NCBI GenBank assembly: GCA_002724555.1
Contig: PBOZ01000011.1
Location: 1 to 48,335 of the forward strand
Direction: 5' to 3'
DNA from: Rickettsiales bacterium
GTDB taxonomy: Bacteria > Pseudomonadota > Alphaproteobacteria > UBA8366
DNA length: 48,335 nt
Translations under genes and position numbers: made by a program
The notes under the pieces: generated by a model
Database searches by the model: none
Told to the model about the DNA's origin: nothing
Seen by the model: only the letters and a program-made list of their open reading frames with translations
Shown: positions 9,064 to 17,939 of the stretch, one piece after another
Numbering within the stretch: the stretch's first letter is position 1
Layout: every line of letters starts with the position of its first letter

Positions 9064-9657
9064 TTACCCCTTTTGAGCTTCCAGTTGGCGGGCAACATAT
9101 CGGGCAAGCATATCGACCTCAAGATTAACACAATCTCCTGCAGCCAACTTTCCAAAGGTAGTTGCATCCGCCGTATGTGGAATGATGTTGACACCAAAAC
9201 AATGCCCATCAACTTCATTCACGGTCAAGGAGACACCATTCAAGGCTACACTACCTTTAGAAGCGATATAAGGCGCCAATGCATTCGGCGCCAAAATGCT
9301 GAAACGAATACTATCACCATCCGTACGGCGTTCCGTAATGCGCGCAACACCGTCCACGTGTCCAAAAACGAGGTGACCACCAAGCTCATCACCAATCCGC
9401 AGAGAACGTTCCAAATTTAACCTATCTCCGACCTGCCAATCGCCGGCTGTTGTCTTCGAAGTCGTTTCTTCTGACGCTTCCACCGCAAACCAACTTTCGC
9501 CGAAATCCACCGCCGTTAGACACACGCCCGAACAAGCGATCGAGGCACCCAATTCAATTTCGGAAATAGTATAGGAGGTTTCAATTTTTATTCTGCGGTC
9601 GCCCACACCCGTCACGGCTCGCACATATCCGACGTCGGTAATCAATCCAGTAAACAT
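9064..9657 (-). CDS. ribE: Riboflavin synthase alpha chain
   Basis: The enzyme dismutates two 6,7-dimethyl-8-ribityllumazine molecules to riboflavin. It starts with the invariant MFTGLI and has two lumazine-binding repeats. The first has SGVCLTAV and SLRIGDELGGHLVFGHVDG; the second has LNGVSLTVNEVDG and ARYVAR at the end. The length of 197 residues is normal. An AGGAGAA ribosome binding site lies 4-6 nt before the ATG. The stop is 3 nt before the ribBA start. Some naming systems call this gene ribC. Confidence 0.97.
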   Translation of the reverse strand: MFTGLITDVGYVRAVTGVGDRRIKIETSYTISEIELGASIACSGVCLTAVDFGESWFAVEASEETTSKTTAGDWQVGDRLNLERSLRIGDELGGHLVFGHVDGVARITERRTDGDSIRFSILAPNALAPYIASKGSVALNGVSLTVNEVDGHCFGVNIIPHTADATTFGKLAAGDCVNLEVDMLARYVARQLEAQKG

Positions 9658-9686
9658 AAATTCTCCTGATAGCGCTCGCGAAGAAA

Positions 9687-10814
9687 CTAATCCGCAACCC
9701 GGTAGGTTTCCAGCATGTCATTACCCGTTGGCTCTATACTTTCAAGAACAAACCGGCGCATATCCGAGAGTTGTTCGACGCCGTAGGCTGCAAAAACGGG
9801 CGTACCATCACCACCCATGACGCTCGATGCACGGAACCAAGCAAGACGGTCAACAAGCCCGGCTCGCAAGAAGACTGCCGAAAGGCCGCCACCCCCTTCG
9901 ACAAGAAGCCGGGTCAATCCACGTACCGCCAGCGCTTTTAACACTGAGAGTGTTTCTGGATGATGATTTACACCTGGTTCAACCGTGATAAACTCAACCC
10001 CGAATGGAGTGTACTCATCTTGACGTTCCATAGAGATTTCTGTCGAGACGACGATCCAAGTCGGCACTTTTCGGGCCGACTGAACGAGCTTACTATCCAA
10101 TGGTAATTGGAGATGCGTGTCGAAAATGATACGCACCGGACTATCCCCTTCCATTCCCGGCAATCGGCATGTCAACTCAGGATCGTCGGCCAAAGCCGTG
10201 CCTATACCCACGGCAATTGCATCGTGGGTACTCCGCAAAAGTTGGCCTCGCCGTCGTGCTTCCTCACCTGTAATCCATTGGCTTTGGCCACCATGGGTTG
10301 AAATCCGCGCGTCTAAAGTACTAGCTGTCTTCAACGTCACGAGAGGCCTTCCTTCCCGTCGATGCAAGAGAAAACCCGCATTTAACTTTTCAGCTGCAAC
10401 GGTACAGACACCAATCTTTACATCAATGCCAGCATCCCTCAACATTGCAATGCCACGCCCCGAAACACGTGCGTCCGGATCATCAACTGCGACTACCACA
10501 CGCGCAACATCCGCCGCAATAAGTGCTTCCGCGCACGGCGGGGTCTCTCCATAGTGGCTGCATGGCTCTAACGTGACATAAGCAGTACTATCTTTTGCTA
10601 AAAAACCAGCTTGTTTTAGTGCCTCAGTTTCCGCGTGTGGGCGACCGCCCGGCTGCGTCCAGCCGCGCCCAACGACAGAACCATCAGCGCCAACGAGTAC
10701 GCATCCAACCGCGGGATTGGGCCAGACATTCCCAAGGCTTCGCCGGGCCAGCGTAAGCGCCACCATCATGTGACGCCGATCTACCGCCTCAGTCGACTTC
10801 TTCAGCGAGCTCAT
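9687..10814 (-). CDS. ribD: Bifunctional riboflavin deaminase-reductase RibD
   Basis: RibD carries out deamination and then side-chain reduction in riboflavin synthesis. The N-terminal cytidine-deaminase-like zinc site is intact: HAE at 60-62 and the [11 protein letters not shown] cysteines at 85 and 94. The reductase domain follows ([11 protein letters not shown], then [14 protein letters not shown]). The frame is open to 10895. I place the start at the ATG at 10814 because GAGGAG lies 10 nt upstream and it gives a normal 375-residue protein. It overlaps the end of nrdR by 26 nt, which suggests coupled translation. Confidence 0.95.
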   Translation of the reverse strand: MSSLKKSTEAVDRRHMMVALTLARRSLGNVWPNPAVGCVLVGADGSVVGRGWTQPGGRPHAETEALKQAGFLAKDSTAYVTLEPCSHYGETPPCAEALIAADVARVVVAVDDPDARVSGRGIAMLRDAGIDVKIGVCTVAAEKLNAGFLLHRREGRPLVTLKTASTLDARISTHGGQSQWITGEEARRRGQLLRSTHDAIAVGIGTALADDPELTCRLPGMEGDSPVRIIFDTHLQLPLDSKLVQSARKVPTWIVVSTEISMERQDEYTPFGVEFITVEPGVNHHPETLSVLKALAVRGLTRLLVEGGGGLSAVFLRAGLVDRLAWFRASSVMGGDGTPVFAAYGVEQLSDMRRFVLESIEPTGNDMLETYRVAD

Positions 10815-11250
10815 CAGTAATGAACTCCTCGAAGTCTTTAGCCTCCCTAAAATTCCGGTAGACCGAAGCAAAACGGACATAAGCGACCTGATCAAGCGTT
10901 GCTAATGCTTCCATTACCAGGGCCCCCATGGTGTCGACCTTAATCTCAGTCTCACCGGAGCTTTCAAGACGCCGCACGATGCCGTTTACAACTCGTTCTA
11001 TACGATCTGGTTCAACCGGGCGTTTTCGAAGGGCAATCATCATGGATCTCGCCAACTTATCGCGATCAAACGGTTCACGCTGATTGTTCTTTTTAAGAAC
11101 CGTCAATTCCCGCAACTGTACACGCTCAAAAGTGGTAAACCTGGCACTACAATGCGGGCAAAACCGTCGCCGCCGAATGGCCGTATTGTCTTCGGTGGGA
11201 CGAGAATCCTTCACCTGCGTGTCTTCATGGCCGCAAAATGGACAACGCAT
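10789..11250 (-). CDS. nrdR: Transcriptional repressor NrdR
   Basis: NrdR is an ATP/dATP-sensing repressor of ribonucleotide reductase genes. The 153-residue protein has the N-terminal zinc ribbon (C3, C6, C31, C34), the R-R-R-R-F turn and the ATP-cone domain ([21 protein letters not shown]). It ends with the [11 protein letters not shown] segment typical of the family. It is 19 nt after glyA and overlaps ribD, the usual alphaproteobacterial order glyA-nrdR-ribD. Confidence 0.97.
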   Translation of the reverse strand: MRCPFCGHEDTQVKDSRPTEDNTAIRRRRFCPHCSARFTTFERVQLRELTVLKKNNQREPFDRDKLARSMMIALRKRPVEPDRIERVVNGIVRRLESSGETEIKVDTMGALVMEALATLDQVAYVRFASVYRNFREAKDFEEFITDELAEEVD

Positions 11251-11269
11251 TGTTAACCCTCCTGTCCTT

Positions 11270-12583
11270 TCATCCCCAGTACCTCGGATAGATAGGAAAC
11301 CGTTTACACATTTCCTCTACTTGCCTTCGAACATCCAATTCGGCTCTTCTCTGTTCCTCTGGGCATCCGGCAAGGCCATTCAAGACCTGCAAGATCAGCT
11401 CACCAATACGTTTAAATTCCGCCTGTCCAAAGCCGCGGCTAGTCGCCGCTGGCGATCCAAGGCGAACACCGGAGGTAATCATTGGTTTCGCAGGATCGAA
11501 CGGTACGGCGTTCTTGTTACAAGTCAATCCAGACCGTTCCATGGCCGCTTCCGAATCGCGGCCTGTGAGTTTCAACGGACGGAGGTCAACAAGAACGACG
11601 TGCGTGTCAGTACCACCAGTGACAATGTCCAAGCCACCGGCATTTAGCGTCGCAGCCAAAATTTCCGCATTGTCTATAACGGCTCGAGCATAAGACTTGA
11701 ACTCCGGCCGCAAGGCTTCACCGAACGCCACCGCTTTCGCCGCGATAATATGCATAAGTGGCCCGCCTTGAATGCCGGGGAAAATCGCTGAGTTCACTTT
11801 TTTCGCAATAGCCTCGTCATTGGTCACAATTGCCCCTCCGCGCGGCCCACGCAATGTCTTGTGTGTTGTAAAAGTAATAACATCTGCAATCGGAACGGGG
11901 CTCGGGTACACACCGCCCGCGACGAGACCAGCAAAATGAGCCATATCAACCATGAAATAAGCACCAACAGAGTTGGCAATCTCTCGGAATTTTTCAAAAT
12001 CTATTTCACGTGGATAAGCTGAGCCACCGGCAATTATAATTTTCGGCCTTGTTTCCTGCGCTAAAGCTGTCGCTGCATCATAATCGATCCGCCCGTCTTG
12101 TTGGCGCACGCCATATTGGACGGCATTGAACCATTTGCCTGATTGGTTGGGTATCGCACCGTGTGTGAGGTGGCCCCCACTATCAAGCGACATGCCCATC
12201 AATGTATCGCCTGGTTTCAGTAATGCCTGATAAACGCCAAAATTGGCCTGGCTGCCAGAGTGAGGTTGTACATTAGCAAACCTGCAATCCAATAGTTGTT
12301 TAACCCGACTTATAGCAAGGTCTTCCGCCACATCGACATGCTCACATCCACCATAATACCGCCGGCCTGGATACCCTTCGGCGTACTTATTGGTCATGAC
12401 TGAACCGCAGGCCTCCAATACCGCTTTACTGACAATGTTTTCAGACGCAATCAACTCAATTTGATTTTGTTGTCTCTGTAATTCGCTGAAAATAACTGAC
12501 GCTAATTCGGGATCGCGCTCCCGTATGGACTCGCGGAAAAATGCGTCAAAGTCGTCCGTCGAAGTTGCAGTATTTGTTTCCAA
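11270..12583 (-). CDS. glyA: Serine hydroxymethyltransferase
   Basis: A PLP enzyme converting serine and tetrahydrofolate to glycine and methylene-tetrahydrofolate, the main one-carbon source. The 437-residue protein shows [43 protein letters not shown] and the PLP lysine K242 in [12 protein letters not shown]. It follows rpiB by 27 nt and precedes nrdR by 19 nt on the same strand, so it belongs to the same long unit. Confidence 0.97.
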   Translation of the reverse strand: METNTATSTDDFDAFFRESIRERDPELASVIFSELQRQQNQIELIASENIVSKAVLEACGSVMTNKYAEGYPGRRYYGGCEHVDVAEDLAISRVKQLLDCRFANVQPHSGSQANFGVYQALLKPGDTLMGMSLDSGGHLTHGAIPNQSGKWFNAVQYGVRQQDGRIDYDAATALAQETRPKIIIAGGSAYPREIDFEKFREIANSVGAYFMVDMAHFAGLVAGGVYPSPVPIADVITFTTHKTLRGPRGGAIVTNDEAIAKKVNSAIFPGIQGGPLMHIIAAKAVAFGEALRPEFKSYARAVIDNAEILAATLNAGGLDIVTGGTDTHVVLVDLRPLKLTGRDSEAAMERSGLTCNKNAVPFDPAKPMITSGVRLGSPAATSRGFGQAEFKRIGELILQVLNGLAGCPEEQRRAELDVRRQVEEMCKRFPIYPRYWG

Positions 12584-12610
12584 TATTCGTAAGCCTTCTT
12601 TTCCAATATG

Positions 12611-13048
12611 CTAACCGGACATCTTATCGATCCGTCGTTGGTGGCGCCCACCATCAAATTTTGTATTAAGAAACGCACCGAGGCAGTCCCGGGCAATTTC
12701 AATTCCGAGCGTCCTTGCACCTAAGATCAACACATTTGCATTGTTGTGTTGGCGAGATAATCGGGCGTCTGTGACGCTATGACAGAGGGCTGCACGAATG
12801 AATGGTTTTCTGTTCGCTGCTATCGACATGCCAATTCCAGTACCGCAAATCAGCACGCCCCAGTCCGCGCTACCTTCGCCAATTACCGCGGTAAGCGCCT
12901 CGGCAAAATCTGGGTAATCGACAGATTCTTGACTATTTGCGCCAAGATCGAGCACCTGAAGCCCCTCTTGTACCAACGACCCCTTCAAGGTTTCTTTGAA
13001 GTCCACTCCAGAATGATCCGAAGCTATGGCGATTACTTTAGCCGCCAT
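12611..13048 (-). CDS. rpiB: Ribose-5-phosphate isomerase B
   Basis: RpiB interconverts ribose 5-phosphate and ribulose 5-phosphate; ribulose 5-phosphate is the RibB substrate further down the operon. The 145-residue protein has the D11-H12-x-G start and the catalytic C68 in ICGTGIGMSIAANR, plus HNNANVLILGART. AGGAAAGG lies 9 nt before the ATG. It is the first gene of the minus-strand unit that runs to thiL, with an A+T-rich divergent control region upstream. Confidence 0.95.
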   Translation of the reverse strand: MAAKVIAIASDHSGVDFKETLKGSLVQEGLQVLDLGANSQESVDYPDFAEALTAVIGEGSADWGVLICGTGIGMSIAANRKPFIRAALCHSVTDARLSRQHNNANVLILGARTLGIEIARDCLGAFLNTKFDGGRHQRRIDKMSG

Positions 13049-13446
13049 ACAACAACACCTTTCCTAAATAAATACTTATAACTAGTCGTCACATTTATTA
13101 ATGAACATTTATTACCATATGTTGGTTTTTCTGACCAGTCTGCCACTAGGTCTCGCAAATTGTTCAATTTTGCCGTTAATCGCGCATTTTAAAACAGTAA
13201 GGTTTTGCAAAATTCATCTGTAATCGAGGGCGACACATCATATTGGGGCAAATAATTAAAATATTCGCACATGTAGTAGCATGAACTCGTATAAATTTAA
13301 CATGGTGTAATTTATCTTTAGATTCAAAAAAATCATATTACTCAACAATTCATCAAATAAAGTTGACTCTAAAACTGATATATGTGAATAAATTACATGA
13401 GAACTATTTGAACTTTCAAAACACTAAAACTTGGATACCATTAGCA
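13049..13446. promoter_or_regulatory. A+T-rich divergent control region between rpiB and mucR
   Basis: About 400 bp without a supported gene. It is clearly richer in A+T than its surroundings, with many A/T runs. The plus-strand frame is open from 13363 but that part overlaps the likely promoter and looks non-coding. MucR/Ros proteins bind A+T-rich DNA and often control their own promoter, so this is the likely target of the adjacent regulator. It must also hold the promoter of the rpiB-to-thiL unit, which I could not pin down. Confidence 0.5.
13363..13391 (+). promoter_or_regulatory. Candidate sigma-70 promoter for mucR
   Basis: TTGACT at 13363-13368 is followed after 17 nt by GAATAA at 13386-13391. 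The match at -35 is five of six bases, the -10 is weaker. It lies about 55 nt upstream of the mucR ATG. This is a pattern match only. Confidence 0.4.
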
Positions 13447-13875
13447 ATGAGCCAGGAAGCCACACAGCAGAAAGCTGATCGGGAAGAAATTCTCCGCATG
13501 ACGGCAGAAGTCGTCGCGGCCTACGTCGGGAACAACTCGCTGCCAGCAAGACAGCTCCCAGACGTGATTAGTTCGGTTTATGGGACACTACGTCGCGTCA
13601 ACGGTGTCGCAGCACATGCAAACGGGACGCTTAGAAAAGCAGCTATTCCCGTCCGTCGTTCTATCACACCAGACTATATTGTCTGTCTAGAAGACGGTAA
13701 GAAGCTGAAAATGCTAAAGCGCCACTTACGGACAGTTTATGGACTATCCCCCGCGGAATACCGTTCAAAATGGGGCCTACCTTCGGACTATCCCATGGTC
13801 GCCCCGAACTATTCCAAACAACGCTCTGCATTTGCCAAGAAGATTGGGCTAGGGCGATCCGAAATAGCCCAGTAA
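13447..13875 (+). CDS. MucR/Ros family transcriptional regulator
   Basis: A 142-residue DNA-binding regulator of the Ros/MucR family, which in Alphaproteobacteria controls cell envelope, motility and cell-cycle genes. The family core is visible: IPVRRSITPDYIVCLEDGKK, then MLKRHLRTVYGLSPAEYR and WGLPSDYPMVAPNYS. Of the zinc-finger ligands, the first Cys and the first His are present. The second Cys is Asp (C-L-E-D) and the second His is not at its usual place (H-L-R-T-V-Y), so the finger may fold without zinc, as known for some rhizobial homologues. I chose the ATG at 13447 because MSQE is the typical family start. A terminator follows. Confidence 0.92.
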   Translation: MSQEATQQKADREEILRMTAEVVAAYVGNNSLPARQLPDVISSVYGTLRRVNGVAAHANGTLRKAAIPVRRSITPDYIVCLEDGKKLKMLKRHLRTVYGLSPAEYRSKWGLPSDYPMVAPNYSKQRSAFAKKIGLGRSEIAQ

Positions 13876-13894
13876 AATCAAAAAATTGCGTTGA

Positions 13895-13924
13895 AAAATC
13901 ACCGGCTTTATGCCGGTGTTTTCT
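13895..13924 (+). terminator. Rho-independent terminator after mucR
   Basis: CACCGGC (13900-13906) pairs with GCCGGTG (13912-13918) around a 5-nt loop and is followed by TTTTC. It starts about 20 nt after the mucR stop codon. Confidence 0.88.
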
Positions 13925-14025
13925 TATACAGAATTCTAAAACTCGACAAACAACATATTCTCAAACCGCAATCATACTTAAAGGACTATTGAATTTACGA
14001 TTCATGCCAAAACGAATATCAAGTG

Positions 14026-14934
14026 TTAATCTTGCCGCGGTCCAAGTTGCACTCCAATCATATCTTCGTAGAGCTTTATAAGAACGCTGCCATCATTCTT
14101 GTTAAAACCTGCTGCTCGCGCCATTTGGTAAACCTGTTGCGAGGCCGCAGCCATAAACATTGGCACGCCTAGCGCCTTCGCAAACGCAGTCTCCAACTCC
14201 TGATCCTTATACGAGATATCGATCGTGCCACCTGGTGAAAAATCACCACTCAGATAACGCGGTACTGCTGCCCGAAAGCTATCCGAGTTGCCGGTGCTTA
14301 CAGTGATTACGTCGTACATGGCTTGAGGATCGAGTCCGGCCTTAGTACCCAGCGCCATTGCTTCGGCCACTACCACCTTGGTCACCTGCGTTATCATATT
14401 ATTGCAAAGTTTCATCGCAAGCCCTGAGCCGATTTCTCCCATATAAAAGATATTCGACGACATAGCTTTGAAATAGGGCTGACAGACATCGACAACGGCT
14501 GTGTCGCCACCAACGATGATTGAAAGCTCACCTGACTCAGCCCGAGGCACGCCGCCGCTAACGGGGGCATCGAGCATCTTAATGCCTTTCTCCGCTAAAA
14601 TATCGTGAAGTTCTCGTACCATAATAGGATCAACTGTGGCACTGCAGACAAAGATATCGCCTTCTTGTGCGCCTTCAATGATTCCGCCGTCTCCCAGCAC
14701 CACATCGCGAACCTGCGATGACGTCTCAACGATGCAGATGACTTTCGACGCCCCTTCAGCGACACCGGCCGGGCCGTTAGCAATCTTAGCACCAAGTCCG
14801 GCGAATAGCTCGTTTTTCACCGGATCGATATCATAGGCAACCATGCCAAATCCTGCTTTTAACAGGTTAGCCGCCATACCACCTCCCATCATTCCCATAC
14901 CAATGAACCCGACGGTATTGTTTCGATCGCTCAT
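14026..14934 (-). CDS. NAD(P)-dependent beta-hydroxyacid dehydrogenase (3-hydroxyisobutyrate dehydrogenase-like)
   Basis: A 302-residue member of the 6-phosphogluconate/3-hydroxyisobutyrate dehydrogenase family. The N-terminal Rossmann motif is GFIGMGMMGGGMAANLL (9-25), the substrate segment APVSGG lies at 123-128 and the catalytic lysine is K175 in MKLCNNM. The DSST signature of true 3-hydroxyisobutyrate dehydrogenases is replaced by CSATVD (97-102), so the substrate is probably a different beta-hydroxy acid. A second, closer mmsB copy lies at 24.4 kb. Its ATG overlaps the stop of the SDR gene by 4 nt, so the two enzymes are translated together and may act on one pathway. Confidence 0.85.
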   Translation of the reverse strand: MSDRNNTVGFIGMGMMGGGMAANLLKAGFGMVAYDIDPVKNELFAGLGAKIANGPAGVAEGASKVICIVETSSQVRDVVLGDGGIIEGAQEGDIFVCSATVDPIMVRELHDILAEKGIKMLDAPVSGGVPRAESGELSIIVGGDTAVVDVCQPYFKAMSSNIFYMGEIGSGLAMKLCNNMITQVTKVVVAEAMALGTKAGLDPQAMYDVITVSTGNSDSFRAAVPRYLSGDFSPGGTIDISYKDQELETAFAKALGVPMFMAAASQQVYQMARAAGFNKNDGSVLIKLYEDMIGVQLGPRQD

Positions 14935-15698
14935 GAAAGGCCTCCTGTCACATCAATGGTCAATCCGGTCACAAAATCGGAATCTTTCGATAGCAAAAAT
15001 GCAATCACACCAGCCTGGTCACCCGCAGTTGCGATGCGTTTCAGCGGCACCTTATTAATTTCAGATGCTTGACTTTCGGCACTAAGGTTTTTCCAGTGCG
15101 GCATCAACCTTTCAGTCAATGTTAGGCTCGGTGCAATGGCATTGACATTAATGTTGTATTGTCCCAGTTCGAGTGAGAGTTTGCGTGTCAGCGCAATGAT
15201 TCCACCTTTAGCCGCCGCATAAGCTGAACTGCTTTGGACACTGAGCCCTCGACCGGCAATCGACGCCAGGTTGACAATTTTACCACTAACTGCCTTCTTC
15301 ATTCCGGGAATGACTGAGTTACATAATAGAAATGTTGCGCTGAGATTAAAATCGATCAGCTTTTGCCAATCTTCAAAACTCATTTCTTCAATCGGAACAC
15401 TTGAGTTATCAACAATGGTGCTGCCGCCAACAGCGTTCACCAAAAAATCAATTCCATCATACTTAGTTTCCACATCTGCAATAAGAGCCCTAACCTGCTC
15501 CTCGTCCCTCGCATCAATGCAGCGGCCGTCAATTGATCCCGCTTTTCCAACCAACTCCCTCGTCATTTTGTCAATTCGTGCCTGATCAATCTCAACTGCG
15601 ACAACTTTCGCACCTTCCTCAACCAAAATATCTGCTGTGGCCCGGCCTATCCCAGCCCCAGCCGCAGTAATCACTGCTGTCTTGTCTTCAAACCTCAT
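14931..15698 (-). CDS. Short-chain dehydrogenase/reductase
   Basis: A classical SDR of 255 residues. The cofactor motif is TAAGAGIG (11-18), the structural NAVGG follows at 88-92 and the catalytic triad is S146, Y160, K164 (YxxxK). The C-terminus ends in TGLTIDVTGGLS, usual for the FabG-like group. The acidic residue after the second strand (VAVEID) suggests NAD rather than NADP. GGGAGG lies 7 nt before the ATG. It is the first gene of a two-gene operon with the beta-hydroxyacid dehydrogenase and is divergent from an MFS exporter. The substrate is unknown. Confidence 0.88.
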   Translation of the reverse strand: MRFEDKTAVITAAGAGIGRATADILVEEGAKVVAVEIDQARIDKMTRELVGKAGSIDGRCIDARDEEQVRALIADVETKYDGIDFLVNAVGGSTIVDNSSVPIEEMSFEDWQKLIDFNLSATFLLCNSVIPGMKKAVSGKIVNLASIAGRGLSVQSSSAYAAAKGGIIALTRKLSLELGQYNINVNAIAPSLTLTERLMPHWKNLSAESQASEINKVPLKRIATAGDQAGVIAFLLSKDSDFVTGLTIDVTGGLS

Positions 15699-15740
15699 GG
15701 GTCATCCTCCCAAAATACTGTGTCAAACAAGTTAGTAGAG

Positions 15741-15752
15741 GGTCTTCAGACC
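15741..15752. promoter_or_regulatory. Inverted repeat GGTCT-TC-AGACC, candidate operator
   Basis: Two perfect 5-bp arms with a 2-bp centre lie 43-54 nt upstream of the SDR start codon, in the 238-bp gap to the divergent MFS gene. The GGTC...GACC form resembles operators of GntR/FCD regulators, but no such regulator gene is in the window. Confidence 0.4.
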
Positions 15753-15936
15753 ACAAGCTGCTGAAATGGATAGCGGTTCGGTTATACGCTAACTGGACGA
15801 ATGGCTATTGAACTAAGAACATAGGAGCCAAAGCCACTCAACGGACCCAAACGGGGAATTATTAAACTCATTTAGTAAAATCGAACCATCTGGATTAGTT
15901 GGAATGATGCAATATCGATTTTAAGGCAAATTCATA

Positions 15937-17424
15937 GTGCTGCTTCTGATAACCTGTACGTTGGTGACGACCCTTTACGCTACAACGATTACTATCGCCA
16001 ACGTCTCTTTGCCACAAATACAAGGCGCCCTCTCGGCTAGCCCCGACCAGATCGCATGGATTGTGACTGCAAATCTGATTGCAACGGCCGTGACTATTCC
16101 ACTCGCTGGTTGGATTTCGGACCGCTTTGGCCGCCGCCGTTGCATGCTTTGGGGTACTGTGGGGTTTGGGATCGCGACTCTTTTGTGCGGGCTTTCAACA
16201 TCACTAACAGAACTCATCATTTGGCGTGTAGTACAATCGGCGTTTGGTTCGCCGCTAACGCCTATTTCGCAGTCGGTTGTCATCGATGAATTCCCAGGCG
16301 AAAAACGGGGTGTTGCCATTGCAATTTACAGCATGGGCGTTGGAGTGGCACCCACACTTGCACCTTTGATTGGAGGTTATATCAGCGAGGAGATTTCCTG
16401 GCGTTGGGTCTTTTTCATACTAATTCCCATCGCCGTTATTGCCCTTGTAGGCGTTTTGGCCTTTATCAAGCCTGACCCACAGCGCGAAAGACGATCCAGA
16501 CTCGACTGGACCGGGTTCCTGAGCCTAGCGATTTGCGTTGCATGCATTCAACTTATTCTGGATCGGGGCGAGCGTGAAGATTGGTTCGAATCTGTAGAGA
16601 TTATCCTCGAGTTTGCAGCCGCGCTTGTATTCGGTTGGTTCTTCTTGATGCAAAGTTTGACCTCCGAGCGCCCCTTCATCGATTTGAGACTATTTCTTGA
16701 GCGAAATTTTCTTCTCGGAATCGGTATCACGACAGTGTTCGGCATGCTATTCGTCACCCCGATGGTCATGATCCCGGCAATGGTCCAACAGCTTCGGGAC
16801 ATACCCGAATTCACTTCCGGTTTACTAATTAGCGCACGCAGCCTCGGTACCATGCTGGCCCAGCTTCTGATGATCGCCTTCGCACACCGTTGGGATCCGC
16901 GGCTGCTCTTATTGATTGGCTTTGGAACCCACACCTATGCCGGCTGGGCAATGATCTACCTCGACATGAATACACCCCTCCCGGACCTGACCTGGATGAT
17001 GATCATGCAGGGTTTCGGTGTTGGATGTCTTTGGGTTCCGATGACATTGGTTACTTTTTCGAACTTCGACCCCCGCCGCTCGGCGGAAGGCATGGCAATC
17101 TTCCACTTTATGAGGAGTATCGCGTCTAGCTATTACATTTCCGTCAGCTTTATCGTCGTTTTCCAGACGCAGAAAATCGCCTATAGCGACCTCGTACATT
17201 CGATCAATCCATTCAACGAACGCCTGCGTGCTCCAGACCTGCCGGCGAAATGGAACCCCGATACGGCCCCAGGTCTCGCTAGCCTGGCAGACGAAGTTAG
17301 TCGTCAGGCAACGGCAATCGGCTACATCAATTCATTCCACCTATTCTTGTGGATTTCGATGCTCGCCTATCCGCTAATCGCTCTTATCATCTGGCCGCCA
17401 AAGGGTTATCAACCAAGCAATTGA
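15937..17424 (+). CDS. DHA2-type MFS multidrug/efflux transporter (EmrB/QacA family)
   Basis: A 495-residue inner-membrane protein with about 14 hydrophobic helices, the DHA2 topology. The first helix carries TITIANVSLPQIQG, and the A motif between helices 2 and 3 is GWISDRFGRRRC. GVGVAPTLAPLIGGYI in helix 5 is the antiporter motif C. It should export a hydrophobic compound in exchange for protons. The start is GTG with AAGG 10 nt upstream; an in-frame stop just before excludes a longer protein, so the usual cytoplasmic N-terminal tail is short. No membrane-fusion partner is adjacent. The position divergent from the SDR operon suggests it moves a related compound. Confidence 0.88.
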   Translation: MLLLITCTLVTTLYATTITIANVSLPQIQGALSASPDQIAWIVTANLIATAVTIPLAGWISDRFGRRRCMLWGTVGFGIATLLCGLSTSLTELIIWRVVQSAFGSPLTPISQSVVIDEFPGEKRGVAIAIYSMGVGVAPTLAPLIGGYISEEISWRWVFFILIPIAVIALVGVLAFIKPDPQRERRSRLDWTGFLSLAICVACIQLILDRGEREDWFESVEIILEFAAALVFGWFFLMQSLTSERPFIDLRLFLERNFLLGIGITTVFGMLFVTPMVMIPAMVQQLRDIPEFTSGLLISARSLGTMLAQLLMIAFAHRWDPRLLLLIGFGTHTYAGWAMIYLDMNTPLPDLTWMMIMQGFGVGCLWVPMTLVTFSNFDPRRSAEGMAIFHFMRSIASSYYISVSFIVVFQTQKIAYSDLVHSINPFNERLRAPDLPAKWNPDTAPGLASLADEVSRQATAIGYINSFHLFLWISMLAYPLIALIIWPPKGYQPSN

Positions 17425-17939
17425 CACGCGATCCCGCCTAGGCTGAATTTGAATGTACCGGGCATTTAATAGTCGGACGAACAGCGAAATCCGCTTAGGT
17501 TGAGAAATGTTCCATAATTTGAGCTTTAAAATGGCTCATCGGGCCGGTCATTTTCGGGCTCGGGCTCGACTGTGCGGCTTTCTTGATCATACCGTTCGCC
17601 ACAGCAAGCGCAGAAGCGGCAAAGAAGCTCACATTATATGGGACAAGATTAACTAAATTTGGCGGCACCTACGAGCTGAATCCCGACATACTTGCGGAAT
17701 TGGCGCAAATCGTTGGCGAAAAGATCAGATATTTATTTCACAAAAAACTGTCCCGTGGGTATGCGCCATAAAGCTTACACGCACAAAAAAAGGCCTTAAT
17801 CTTCTCCTTCAATCGAGCGTAAAGCCGCGGGTGTGACTTTACATTGATTGTGTGCCAATTAACGTTGAAGAAGTTTTTTGGCGATTTAACAGAAAACCAC
17901 CCGCGCCGCATGCTAAGCTACTTTTAGGAATATAAATCG
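17425..17939. other. 515-bp spacer with one degraded small ORF
   Basis: No complete gene with a good start is found between the MFS gene and the reductive dehalogenase-like gene. The only coding-like stretch is described separately at 17523-17771. The last 150 bp are without recognisable motifs apart from AGGA 10 nt before the next ATG. Confidence 0.5.
17523..17771 (+). pseudogene. Remnant or start-less small membrane protein ORF
   Basis: This frame is open for 82 codons after a stop at 17520. It reads a hydrophobic start, KWLIGPVIFGLGLDCAAFLI, followed by an amphipathic tail. There is no ATG or GTG in it. A TTG at 17583 would give only 62 residues and cut off most of the membrane segment. 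An ATG in another frame (17508) leads into the same region, so a frameshift may have separated the start from the body. I do not recognise the family. Confidence 0.3.

Noticed and set aside
10815-10895. Longer ribD N-terminus
   Set aside because: It lies inside nrdR, and the GAGGAG site 10 nt before 10814 supports the shorter start.
10896-11269. FMN riboswitch in front of the riboflavin genes
   Set aside because: ribD overlaps nrdR directly and no RFN-type conserved blocks are present in any upstream gap of the operon.
13363-13446. Longer mucR protein starting at a TTG at 13363
   Set aside because: This part is A+T-rich, overlaps the candidate promoter and does not resemble the family; the ATG at 13447 gives the normal start.
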